Shown one piece after another: positions 1 through 8,191 of a stretch of 64,000 nt of DNA. The translations under genes were made by a program, and so were the position numbers. The stretch's first letter is position 1; each line of letters opens with the position of its first letter. The DNA lies in contig NZ_VAUV01000004.1 of assembly GCF_005780165.1 (NCBI RefSeq), forward strand, positions 186,001 through 250,000, given 5' to 3'. The notes beneath the pieces were generated by a model. It saw nothing but the letters and a program-made list of their open reading frames with translations. It was not told the DNA's origin and did not search any database. This DNA is from Phragmitibacter flavus. Its GTDB lineage: Bacteria > Verrucomicrobiota > Verrucomicrobiia > Verrucomicrobiales > Verrucomicrobiaceae.

Positions 1-54
1 TGAGCCGCAAACAGTTCGTAGGCCGGGCAGCATTTAGACACTTGGAGGATGATG

Positions 55-873
55 ATGACGACACCACACTTGATAACTGAATCGAATCTCTCAACCGCAT
101 GGGCGCGTGCCTTTCTTCATGCTCATGATGGAGCAGAAGATGCTCTAGTCGTTGCCATTCGCGGTTTTGAGCAGGACATGCCCAATGAGGATGACGTGAT
201 TGCAAATGAACTTGATGCTCAATTGTCATGCCACGACATCCCTCGGATTGACCAAACAGCGCTGACCATCGTGCCATATGAGAAGTGGCTTCGGGAAGGC
301 AAAATTAGCATTGAACAGCTAACGGAATGGTATCTGCAATCTATGCTGCCAAGACTCAAGGCTAGATGCAGCAAGAACAGTCATGGAACCTATTTCGAGC
401 GATTCGTTGCTTTCTCAGGGACAAGACTCAACAAAAAGCGTTTAGAATACCGAACGATTAACCAGCTCAAATACGTCACTGATTTTTGGCGAAAAAAGGT
501 TGCTGGTAAGAACCGTTCCCGACCACGTCAGTCTGCTCTACAGTTAGCATGTTTTGATCCGGCGAAAGATGATACCGGCTCAGCTCTCTGCGGTTTCCCA
601 TGCCTTCAACAAGTTAGCTTCACCTACCATGAGGCAGGTTCCTTGGAGGTGACTGCATATTACCCAACCCAGTATCTATTTGATCGTGCATACGGAAACT
701 ATTTGGGACTCTGTCAGCTTGGGCATGTAGTAGCGCACTCTCTTGGTGGGAAACTCACGCGGTTTACATGCTTCACTGCACGACCCGAAGTGGGAAAGAA
801 GAAACCAGACCGGGCATTCATCAACATGCTCCGCAAGTATGTAGCCGAAAACTCTTTGGAGGCTGCACCATGA
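55..873 (+). CDS. Divergent thymidylate synthase-like protein
   Basis: The C-terminal half follows the thymidylate synthase (TS) core: a catalytic-cysteine loop (GFPCLQQ), a strand with F-T-Y-H-E, then a segment aligning with the nucleotide-binding region (YPTQYLFDRAYGNYLGL). The cysteine is kept. The Arg-Ser-x-Asp that holds the dUMP phosphate in classical TS is not recognisable here (Y-P-T-Q instead), so an ordinary dUMP methylation role is doubtful. Three ATGs stand in a row at 49, 52 and 55. The one at 55 has the best spacing from the GGAGG at 44-48. The stop overlaps the next start (ATGA, 870-873), so the gene is translationally coupled to the kinase. With the second TS homologue at 2553 it may form a heteromeric or two-step base-modifying pair. 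That last point is inference. Confidence 0.65.
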   Translation: MTTPHLITESNLSTAWARAFLHAHDGAEDALVVAIRGFEQDMPNEDDVIANELDAQLSCHDIPRIDQTALTIVPYEKWLREGKISIEQLTEWYLQSMLPRLKARCSKNSHGTYFERFVAFSGTRLNKKRLEYRTINQLKYVTDFWRKKVAGKNRSRPRQSALQLACFDPAKDDTGSALCGFPCLQQVSFTYHEAGSLEVTAYYPTQYLFDRAYGNYLGLCQLGHVVAHSLGGKLTRFTCFTARPEVGKKKPDRAFINMLRKYVAENSLEAAP

Positions 874-1478
874 CGCTAACAACCAAAGGCCAACTCTTTG
901 TATTCGAAGGCGTTGATGCCGCAGGCAAGTCCTCGATTAGCGCTCGATTTGTTGATTGGCTTCGCAGCCAAGGCAAGACAGCTGAACCCTTTTCGTTTCC
1001 GGGCAATTTTCCCGGCACAATTGGTGACCTTGTATATCGGATTCATCACGATCGCGCAGCCTTTGGACTGGATCCCCTCACTGAGTCGAGTCTGCAGACG
1101 CTTCACATTGCCGCTCATCTTGATGCAATCGAGGCACGAATCATTCCAAGCCTAGAAGCTGGCAAAACTGTGATTCTAGACCGTTACTGGTGGTCAACAA
1201 GGGTCTATGGCGTGGTGGGAGGAGCGCGGGCGGAGGTGCTCGATAAACTCATTGAGGCAGAGCAAATCGCATGGGGGGATTGGCTTCCAACCGCGTTGTT
1301 TTGTATCGGAAGATCCACCCCATTGAGAGATGAACCTCTGGATCGCTGGTCTCGATGGAAGGACGGCTACGACGCGATGATTCGGAAAGAATCAGGCCGT
1401 TACCCGATCCATTCAATCCAGAACGAGAGCAGCATAGAAGAGTGCCTCTCTGAGATCACTAGCTGTTGCCCAATCTAG
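870..1478 (+). CDS. Thymidylate kinase-like P-loop nucleotide kinase
   Basis: About 202 residues, typical for the dTMP kinase family. The N-terminal P-loop (FEGVDAAGKSS, about residues 12-22) matches the thymidylate kinase signature. A SFPG motif follows about 25 residues later and an LDRYWWS motif (family DR-Y substrate-binding motif) lies mid-protein. The family phosphorylates dTMP to dTDP. In this operon it more likely acts on a modified thymidine monophosphate made by the flanking TS homologues (inference). The start overlaps the stop of the upstream gene and has a TTGGAGG ribosome-binding site at 856-862. A housekeeping tmk is less likely because of the neighbours. A truncated paralogue lies on the other strand at 4466-4638. 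Confidence 0.75.
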   Translation: MTLTTKGQLFVFEGVDAAGKSSISARFVDWLRSQGKTAEPFSFPGNFPGTIGDLVYRIHHDRAAFGLDPLTESSLQTLHIAAHLDAIEARIIPSLEAGKTVILDRYWWSTRVYGVVGGARAEVLDKLIEAEQIAWGDWLPTALFCIGRSTPLRDEPLDRWSRWKDGYDAMIRKESGRYPIHSIQNESSIEECLSEITSCCPI

Positions 1479-1480
1479 GC

Positions 1481-2575
1481 ATGAAACGAAAACAGCAAGA
1501 CAAAGCGTTTGATCAGCAGGAAATGCTGATCCTTCCGCCATCTCCGATTATCCCCACCCTAGAAGCGGGTGATTTTGGATTTTTGCGCCCCCTGAAGGTG
1601 TCCCGTGTATTCAGCTCCTACTGGCGCTTTGCAGCGGAGAGGCAACGGGTGTTCCTCCGGCGCATTCGTGGCGCGAGTCCCCCATGGAGTGATGATCCGG
1701 TTCTTCAGATTCACAAATTCACCAACGCTTACCGCGCTTCGGACAGAGTTAGCCAATACCTCATCCGCCGAGTTATTTACGATAAAGAGCACAATCTGCG
1801 AGATACTTTTTTCAGAATCCTCTTGTTTAAAATCTTCAACAGGATCGACACTTGGGAACTGTTGGAAGGTGAGTTCGGCAAAGTGTCACTCGATAATTAT
1901 TCGTTCAAAAGTTATGATCGCGTGCTCTCGGAAGCGATGGCAAAAGGCGAGCGGCTATATTCTCCGGCCTATATTATGCCCTCTGGCGGCCGATCCTCCG
2001 AGTATGCCCGCAAGCATCAGATGCATCTTCGCCTACTGGAGCGTATGATTGAAGATGAGCTTCCAGAGCAGCTATCAGAAGCACCGACAATGGCCCGCAG
2101 CTTCGAATTGATCCGTGAATATCCATCGATTGGAGACTTCTTGGCATATCAATATGTAACGGATATCAACTACAGTCAGATTACGGATTTCCGAGAAACT
2201 GAATTCGTTGTTCCTGGGCCAGGGGCCCGTGACGGAATTAAGAAATGTTTCACTGACTTCGGTGGATTAACAGAACCCGAGATCATTAAGTTCATCGCGA
2301 AACGACAAGACGAGTGCTTCTCTGCCGTTGGTGTATCATTCCCGACACTCTGGGGGCGACGGCTTCAACTCATTGATTGCCAGAACTTGTTTTGTGAAGT
2401 GGACAAGTATGCCCGAGTTGCTCATCCCGAGATCTTAGGGATATCAGGCCGCACTCGGATCAAGCAAAAGCTGAAACCGACGTCTGAGCCACTCCAACTT
2501 TTTTATCCTCCAAAGTGGGGAATTAATAACCTACTAAACGCGGATCCTGAATATGTTCCAAACCCTAGAAGCTAG
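1481..2575 (+). CDS. HMUDK_hel-like putative DNA-base hypermodification protein
   Basis: A protein of 364 residues resembling the family annotated as 5-hmdU DNA kinase helical domain or alpha-glutamyl/putrescinyl thymine pyrophosphorylase (ADDT). Recognised segments are the N-terminal FSSYWRFAAERQRVF..R, IHKFTNAYRASDRVSQYL, FFRILLFKIFNRIDTWELL, a central block FLAYQYVTDINYSQ, the glycine-rich VPGPGARDGI and a C-terminal cysteine-containing DCQNLFCEVDKYAR. In phages with hypermodified thymine this fold acts on hydroxymethyl-uracil in DNA. Its role in a bacterial operon is unknown. A TTG at 1466 would extend the frame, but the ATG at 1481 lies just past the upstream stop. The 3' end overlaps the next gene by 23 bases, supporting one transcript. 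Confidence 0.6.
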   Translation: MKRKQQDKAFDQQEMLILPPSPIIPTLEAGDFGFLRPLKVSRVFSSYWRFAAERQRVFLRRIRGASPPWSDDPVLQIHKFTNAYRASDRVSQYLIRRVIYDKEHNLRDTFFRILLFKIFNRIDTWELLEGEFGKVSLDNYSFKSYDRVLSEAMAKGERLYSPAYIMPSGGRSSEYARKHQMHLRLLERMIEDELPEQLSEAPTMARSFELIREYPSIGDFLAYQYVTDINYSQITDFRETEFVVPGPGARDGIKKCFTDFGGLTEPEIIKFIAKRQDECFSAVGVSFPTLWGRRLQLIDCQNLFCEVDKYARVAHPEILGISGRTRIKQKLKPTSEPLQLFYPPKWGINNLLNADPEYVPNPRS

Positions 2576-3554
2576 AACAGCAAACGATTTATGGAAGCAG
2601 GCCGCGGAATGGTTTCGGCAAGACGATAAATCCGTGAGGCAAGCCAGTCGCAATGGCCCGACACAAGAGGTGATGAATGTCGCACTCTCACTTCAATACC
2701 CTCGCCAGCGATGGATTGCGGCGCGAGTTCCGGCGATGAATCCTGCTTTTGCTATCGCCGAAGTGGTCTGGATTGTGTCCGGTCGAAACGATTCGGCGAT
2801 GCTCAACTATTTCAATGCCGTCTTGCCTCGATACGCCGGTGAAGGAACAACTTACCATGGAGCTTATGGCCATCGGATACGCTCCAGTTTCGGAGTCGAT
2901 CAGTTAGAGCGGGCATACCATGCGCTTTCAGCCAAATCGGATTCAAGGCAGGTGGTGCTTCAAATCTGGGATTCGCGGATAGACCTGCCAAGTGAGAACG
3001 GCTCCGAAGCAAGCAAAGATGTTCCGTGTAATGTTTGCTCGCTGCTCAAAGTTCGCGACGGGAAACTGGAATGGACTCAGATCATGCGAAGTAACGATCT
3101 TTTTCGTGGGTTCCCACATAATGTTATTCAATTTAGTTCGCTTCAGGAAATACTCGCCGGATGGCTGAAAGTGGAGGTTGGTGCCTATCATCATTATAGC
3201 GACAGTCTTCACCTGTATGATCAAGATGGGGATGTGGCGTCTCATTTCGAAGACATCAGCAGTCCCGACAATGAAGACACTTTGAGCTTGGTGAAGTCAG
3301 AATCAGACGCTGCTTTTCTCATGCTTGGACAGCTTTGTGACTTTTGTGCGAATACTGAGCGATCCTCTGATGAGGTATTTAATCATGTTTCCAACCTGCA
3401 CCTACCAGCAGGACACGCAAATCTGGCACGAGTATTGGCTGCCGATGCTTTGAGACGCAGGAATGCATTTGGCCAAGCTCAAGAGGTCATGCAACAATGC
3501 ACCAATCCGTGCCTGCGTTTTATGACGCAACGCTGGTTCTCCAAGCCGCGATGA
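2553..3554 (+). CDS. Thymidylate synthase family protein (possible dUMP hydroxymethylase)
   Basis: A 333-residue TS homologue with recognisable core motifs: the active-site loop D-V-P-C-N-V, the nucleotide-binding R-S-N-D-L-F-R-G-F-P-H-N, the helix VIQFSSLQEILAGWL and the terminal Y-H-H-Y-S-D-S-L-H-L-Y. The catalytic Cys and the RSND motif are present. The residue after the Cys is Asn where classical TS has His. This PCN-type clade is common beside base-modification genes and could transfer a hydroxymethyl rather than a methyl group (inference). The start overlaps the upstream gene. It is the last gene of the operon; debris follows. Confidence 0.75.
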   Translation: MFQTLEARTANDLWKQAAEWFRQDDKSVRQASRNGPTQEVMNVALSLQYPRQRWIAARVPAMNPAFAIAEVVWIVSGRNDSAMLNYFNAVLPRYAGEGTTYHGAYGHRIRSSFGVDQLERAYHALSAKSDSRQVVLQIWDSRIDLPSENGSEASKDVPCNVCSLLKVRDGKLEWTQIMRSNDLFRGFPHNVIQFSSLQEILAGWLKVEVGAYHHYSDSLHLYDQDGDVASHFEDISSPDNEDTLSLVKSESDAAFLMLGQLCDFCANTERSSDEVFNHVSNLHLPAGHANLARVLAADALRRRNAFGQAQEVMQQCTNPCLRFMTQRWFSKPR

Positions 3555-3649
3555 TTGCTCACACCAGTATGGACTCCTTAAATCTGATGGCACTTACTCT
3601 AATGCATATTCCAGGATTTAACCACGGAACCAAGTCGATATTTTTCCAT

Positions 3650-3990
3650 CCGGTTCCAACGGTGGAAGCAGCGCACGCTTGAAGCCGCACTCGCAGTGGA
3701 CCAAGACAGCTGTGTGTTTTGGCAAGTTGCACAGGATGTGCGGCTTAATTTTGTGCTCCTCCAATTCGGAAAGATTGGTCGATTGCCGCCCGCCCGAGCC
3801 GAGATCGAGATCGGCGTAGCCCAACGACAATGCCTTGCGAGACGCATCGCCACCCAAGCAGAGGTTCAACACGAGCAGCAAAGCTGGGCAGCCTTACGAA
3901 ACAGCCGGCACTACGGCACCGACTGGCGCTTCACCACCAAGGACGCACGCATCAAACTCAAACGACTCTACCCATCATCTCTGCTGGATT
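3650..3990 (+). pseudogene. Possible transposase remnant
   Basis: A stretch without an intact gene between the TS gene and the TIR fragment. In one plus frame the end reads TDWRFTTKDARIKLKRLYPS, which looks like the tail of a transposase of an IS family I cannot name safely. The upstream frame is weakly gene-like and has no ribosome-binding site. The break into TIR-homologous sequence follows immediately. I regard it as mobile-element debris that marks a rearrangement joint; identity is uncertain. Confidence 0.25.
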
Positions 3991-4460
3991 GAACCAATAG
4001 ATCGGGAGTCGTTAATCGCTGGGTCTCTTGACGAAGGCATCAATCGCGCCTTGGACGCGAGCGAATATCTGGTGGATTGCGTCTCCGTGAGCATTCCCGG
4101 CTCGCGATGGGTTACAGAGGAGATTGAACACTTTCTCAGCAAGGAAAACCGACCGCTCGAGCGGGTGTTGATCTGCCGGGGGGGTGCTAGCGCGGACAAT
4201 GATCCAGAGGGGGACGAGCGGGCCTCCGTCTGGATCGCCGCAATAAACAAGCGTTTGGGCCGAAAACCGCGTGAGCATTTGACGCCGGATTTGCGTGAGG
4301 AGTTCGTTGAGGATGCCACTGCCTCCGCGCTCAGCTTGCTGGCTCCCTTGGTTGGAATGGCGGACAAAGATACGCTGCTTGACCGCCGTGCCAGGTTTCT
4401 CGCCCGTTCGTGGAGGATCGCGGCATGGTTAGTGGTTATGTTAGTGGCGTCTGGTGGCCT
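3985..4460 (+). pseudogene. Truncated TIR-TM gene (paralogue of 29.0-30.8 kb)
   Basis: An internal fragment of a TIR protein, beginning at D-R-E-S-L-I-A-G-S-L-D-E-G and running to the start of a transmembrane helix. It matches the gene at 29033-30754 almost codon by codon: LDASEYLV, SRWVTEEIEHFLSKENRP, RVLICR, EGDERAS and HLTPDLREE all recur. The first strand with the FLSHSHKD motif is missing and the frame runs into unrelated sequence after about 4455. It keeps the W-x3-E context but has no start of its own. This is a broken duplicate, produced by recombination between the two sites or by loss of a second TIR operon. Confidence 0.8.
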
Positions 4461-4465
4461 GTGGA

Positions 4466-4638
4466 TCATGGTAAAGTTGATACACCATTGCTCCCAGTGT
4501 CCCAGGGGACATTCTAGGGAAGGATAAGAGCCGTGTATCCACACCGTGATTAACGAGCTCTTTTATATATTGACCACGCATTGTGGACTTGCCTGCCGCA
4601 TCAACGCCCTCAAATACAATAAGTCGTGGAACCTCCAT
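4466..4638 (-). pseudogene. Truncated thymidylate kinase-like fragment
   Basis: On the minus strand an ATG at 4638 opens MEVPRLIVFEGVDAAGKST, the P-loop of a thymidylate kinase, followed by LLSFPRMSPGTLGAMVYQLYHD. It then breaks off, reading a few foreign residues to a stop at 4441. It corresponds to the first 60 or so residues of the intact kinase at 870-1478 but is clearly diverged from it, so it is not a recent tandem copy. It abuts the TIR fragment end to end in opposite orientation, so the junction at about 4460 is a recombination joint. A second nucleotide-modification cluster may once have stood here. Confidence 0.75.
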
Positions 4639-4784
4639 GGGGCATTCTAACTCGAACGCTAGCTTCGTATGAATACGCCAGGACCGGAGGAAAATGCTCC
4701 GGATTCTCATTTGCCAATATCAACTTTACTGTTCCAATACACAAAACCTTGCATTTTTTCGAGAAAAGCCTAGGAAGTATAGTC

Positions 4785-5282
4785 ATGTCCACCGAATCGA
4801 CCCGGCGTCATGTCTTTATAAGTCATCATCACAAGGATGATGCGACGGTAGACAAGATGACAAAGTTGCTTGAAAAGCATGGTTCCGACACTCGGAACAG
4901 TTCAATTCGGGCGAAGCCAGCGAACCAGGAACGACTTGATCGAGGGCTCGTTAAAGCGGCCACAATTCAGCGCCTCCTTCGCATGAAGATGTCTTGGGCG
5001 GGAGCAGTGGTTGTCATCATCGGTAAGGAGACGCACTTACGCCCATGGGTGAATTGGGAGATTCAAGAGGCAGAACGGCAGGGAAAGCGCATTGTCGGGG
5101 TATGGGAAGAGGGTGGCAAGGATTACCAACTCCCGACAAATTTGGATGCATACGCTGATGCGATCGTTGGATGGCAAGCCGATCAAATTATGGGAGCGAT
5201 TGACGGGAAAATCAACAACTGGCGGAAGCCAGATGGCAGTTCGCCTCCTCCTAGGTCAATCAAACGGATAACTTGTCAATAG
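4785..5282 (+). CDS. ThsB-like TIR-domain protein (DUF1863 family)
   Basis: A stand-alone TIR protein of 165 residues. The first strand and loop read HVFISHHHKDD (residues 9-19); an RPWVNWEIQEAE motif holds Trp88 and the putative catalytic Glu92. The spacing, with a long insertion between strand one and the AGAVVVIIG strand, is that of Thoeris ThsB proteins, which make a cyclic-ADP-ribose-type signal from NAD+ on infection. The start at 4785 has TAGGAAG at 4771-4777; an upstream ATG at 4626 is in frame but would add unrelated residues. No ThsA with a SIR2 domain is adjacent. The next gene, 14 bases on, is Nmad2-like, so the pair may be an operon. Confidence 0.75.
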   Translation: MSTESTRRHVFISHHHKDDATVDKMTKLLEKHGSDTRNSSIRAKPANQERLDRGLVKAATIQRLLRMKMSWAGAVVVIIGKETHLRPWVNWEIQEAERQGKRIVGVWEEGGKDYQLPTNLDAYADAIVGWQADQIMGAIDGKINNWRKPDGSSPPPRSIKRITCQ

Positions 5283-5296
5283 TGCTTTTCTTAATC

Positions 5297-5917
5297 ATGA
5301 AATTATTTTCTTACGTAGTGGCACGAGACTTTGGCTTCGCTCCTAATCCTTTTTTTGGATTCTGCACGTTGGCCTGTTGCAAACCTGATATTCGGAGGAC
5401 TGCAGAAGTCGGCGATTGGGTTGCAGGAATTGGCTCAATGAAAAAGGGCCTCGGCTACCAGCTTGTTTATGCAATGAAGATCTCTGAGATCATAACCTTT
5501 AATGATTATTGGCGCGATTCGCGCTTCTTTCTTAAGCGACCCAAGTTCGACAGCTCCATTAAGCATTCTTACGGCGACAATATCTACCACAAAGATGCCC
5601 GAACAAATCGATGGATTCAGGAGGACTCTCATCACAGTCTTGAACGAGGAGAAACAAATGAAGCTAACCTTGATCGAGATACCGGTAGCACCGACAAGGT
5701 GATTATTTCAAAAAGGTTCGCCTATTGGGGACGGTTTGGTCCAGTTGTTCCACCCCAGCTCGAGAATCTTGACGGTCAGTCGATCTTCATTCGAACCTCT
5801 GCACACAAGTGCAAATTCACTGATGAATTTGTGCGCTCCTTTGTCGATTGGTTCGAGTCTTTTGGAGACCAAGGAGCCTGCGCCCCTCCAGGTGATTGGC
5901 GTTTCAACCCCAAATAG
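5297..5917 (+). CDS. Nmad2-like putative nucleotide-modification-associated protein
   Basis: A protein of about 206 residues beginning MKLFSYVVARDFGFAPNPF. It contains CTLACCKPDIRRTA, the strand VGDWVAGIGS, LVYAMKISEI and the block YGDNIYH...RWIQEDSHHS, ending near KFTDEFVRSFVDWF. These segments fit the family named nucleotide modification associated domain 2 (Nmad2), which has been linked by gene neighbourhood to base-modification and conflict systems. The biochemical activity is unknown to me. The ATG at 5297 is preferred over the in-frame upstream start because the family begins with this strand. It follows the ThsB-like TIR gene closely and lies in the same island as the TS/kinase operon, which fits the name. 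Confidence 0.55.
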   Translation: MKLFSYVVARDFGFAPNPFFGFCTLACCKPDIRRTAEVGDWVAGIGSMKKGLGYQLVYAMKISEIITFNDYWRDSRFFLKRPKFDSSIKHSYGDNIYHKDARTNRWIQEDSHHSLERGETNEANLDRDTGSTDKVIISKRFAYWGRFGPVVPPQLENLDGQSIFIRTSAHKCKFTDEFVRSFVDWFESFGDQGACAPPGDWRFNPK

Positions 5918-6184
5918 TGGTGTCTGCTAAGACGTTCTTTTTTTCACAACCTTCATCGTTTCGACTTTAGATTCCAACACACATCATTTTTCTCCCACGG
6001 AAAAAGCGGTTCTAGAGTCACAAGTGCATAATCATCAAACGCGAATGCCCGTATTCATTTCTCACAGAACAATCGACGACGCCGAAGCCAAAAAAGTGTA
6101 TGATCGCCTGTTGATCTGGAAGATTGGCTTGTCCAACCGGGCTGCGCAGCCCACTAAGATCATCCTCACCGTAGAGCCCCCGCC

Positions 6185-7740
6185 GTGAACACTTCTGAGC
6201 CAACGCCACAGCGCCGGTTCGCGGCGTTCATTTCCTACCGGCACCTCGACAACACCGACGAGGGTCGCCGATGGGCAGAGTGGCTGCACCATTGGATCGA
6301 AAGCTATCGTTTGCCACGCCGCTTATCGGCACCCTAGGCGAGTTCGGGGTGATCCCGCCGCGCGTGGCACCTGTATTTCGCGACGAATGGGAGCTGCGGG
6401 GCGGCGGCGATTTGAAAGCGCTGACTGAAGAAGGATTACGCGGCAGTGAATGCCTCATCGTGCAAATCGCATTATTCCCGTGTTGATTGAAGGCGAACCG
6501 GGCGCTGCCGAGGCCGCCCCCAGTGATCCGGTGCGCCGTGCGCGTGAATACTTGCCCGAGACTCTGCGGCTAGGCATTCGTGCAGCGGGTCCGCCCACTC
6601 CAGACGTTCTGCATCCTATCGATGAAACAGCGCCCTTTTGCGCTGACACCCTGCGACTTTCGCCCAAAGGGCACGCATGACATGGGTTATACCAATGCCG
6701 CTGCGTATCGGGAATAGCTGGAACGTTCAGGACTGTCTAAATCCCGGCTGCGCGACCTCGAAGAACGTTACGCCGATCGCCTCCGACTCGAAAGGTTGCG
6801 CATCATGTCGGGGCTGCTGGGCGTGAACCTCGACGAACTGAACCAACGCGATGCGGCGGAGTGCGCACGGCACTGGCGAAAGCTTTTCTTTCTCAGCGCC
6901 GCGGTAGTGGCGGTGATCGCGCTCCTTGGTGCAGCAACGTGGATGCAAAGTGATAGACGGCAGCATCTCCTCACCACCGCAAGCGAGCGCGATCACGCTG
7001 CGGCGGAGCAGGCGCTGGTGGAGGATGATTGGCCGCTGGCTGTCGCCTACCTGGATCGATCTTTGATCTATTGGCCCCAAAATCAGGATGCGGTCAGCCT
7101 GCTTTGGAGCTTACTGCGCTACAGACCGGCAGCGGACTCACTGGTGTCAAGGCAGCGCCATGAGTTGAATCAGCCAGTGCAAGGGCTGGCGTGGAGTCCG
7201 GATTCACAGCAATTGTTGGTGCGGCTTGCGGAAGGCGAATTGCGTGTGCTCAATGTAGCGGCGGGACAGTTCGTCGAGCCCGCGATCAACGTGGGGTAAA
7301 CGCCGCAAATCTATGAGTGGACGCGCGATGGAAGCGCGCTGCATTTCATCACCACGGAAGGGGCTGGTGGCGCGCCAGTCCGACGGGGAGTATCACCAGT
7401 TCATATGGCCGCCGCCACGGCGCGAACCTAGGCCGGGGAGCCTTTTAGTCCTGATAGAAAGCAGATCATCGCGCGGGCGAATGACGGAGCGATCTTCATT
7501 CTAGACGCGGTCACTGGCGAACCGGTCGTCGCTCTCGCGATCCCGTCGGGACTCGATTCAAATGCCATTCCGCGTGCAGCTTGGCGACCAGATGGTCGAG
7601 CTGTGCTCATCGAAACGCCTGTCGATTTTAGCGGACGCATGGGCTTGTTCTTTTCTTCGTTTGAAGATGCGACCGCCGCCTTGATGATTTCAGGCCGACG
7701 GCCAATCTCGCCCAATCTGGATTGCGAAGTCATCAATGGC
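6185..7740 (+). pseudogene. Decayed TIR-TM-beta-propeller gene
   Basis: A GTG at 6185 opens a TIR domain (RRFAAFISYRHLDN), but the frame shifts near 6320, again near 6450, and contains stops at about 6718 and 7297 and more beyond. Pieces read through in order: GEFGVIPPRVAPVFRDEWEL, then the strand IPVLIEGEPG, an RDLEERYADRLRLERLR linker, a transmembrane helix (FFLSAAVVAVIALLGAATWM, about 6885-6945) and WD40-like blades such as VQGLAWSPDSQQLLVRL and RAAWRPDGRAVLIETP. The original protein would have had the TIR-TM-propeller layout of the intact gene at 11643-13832. Homology stops where the serine recombinase remnant begins at about 7690-7740. Confidence 0.8.
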
Positions 7741-8190
7741 CCGCGCGGGATCATTGCGAAGGGAGCACGTCGCGGCCTTGCCATTCTTGCTGACGTTGTT
7801 GCGAGTGTAGTAGAGGTAAGGATTGAGGTCCCGGTCCTTCTTGCCGCCCGGTTTAGGTGTGAGGCGATGAACGCATTCTCCGCAGCGGATGATGCCCTTG
7901 AGCAGAGACCGATGGGTGTTGCGGTCTAGCAATGCCTGCTTGTGCTTCTGCCCTTTGCCGCTCAGCGCGTCATTGGCTTCCTGCCAGAGCTTTTCACTCA
8001 CCAGCGCCTCATGCTCGCCGGAATAGTCCTCTCCGTTGTGGTAAACGACTCCCTTGTACAGAGGATTGGTGACGATGACCTTGATTTTGTTCGGGATGGA
8101 CCGCTTGCCCCCTACAACCATTTCATTGCCCCGGCGACTCTTCACCGACCGTTCAGGGGTACGCAGCCCTTCTCGCTAAAAAGCTGGGAC
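7690..8190 (-). pseudogene. Large serine recombinase remnant (C-terminal part)
   Basis: On the minus strand, the recombinase domain reads VTNPLYKGVVYHNGEDYSGE and ends in a zinc-ribbon block (LLKGIIRCGECVHRLTP). This is the middle of a large serine recombinase such as those that insert phages and resistance elements. Upstream a stop interrupts the matching REGLRTPERSVKSRR stretch at about 8160. Downstream it ends abruptly inside the decayed TIR gene. The catalytic serine domain is absent, so it is inactive. Its placement suggests an insertion into, or deletion through, the TIR-propeller gene. Confidence 0.75.
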
Positions 8191-8191
8191 A

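Noticed and set aside
870-1478. Housekeeping tmk
   Set aside because: Its position inside an overlapping TS/HMUDK_hel operon and a truncated paralogue nearby point to a specialised kinase.
4785-5917. A classical two-gene Thoeris system
   Set aside because: A ThsB-like gene is present but no adjacent ThsA (SIR2-SLOG or TM-Macro). SLOG occurs only in TIR fusions elsewhere.
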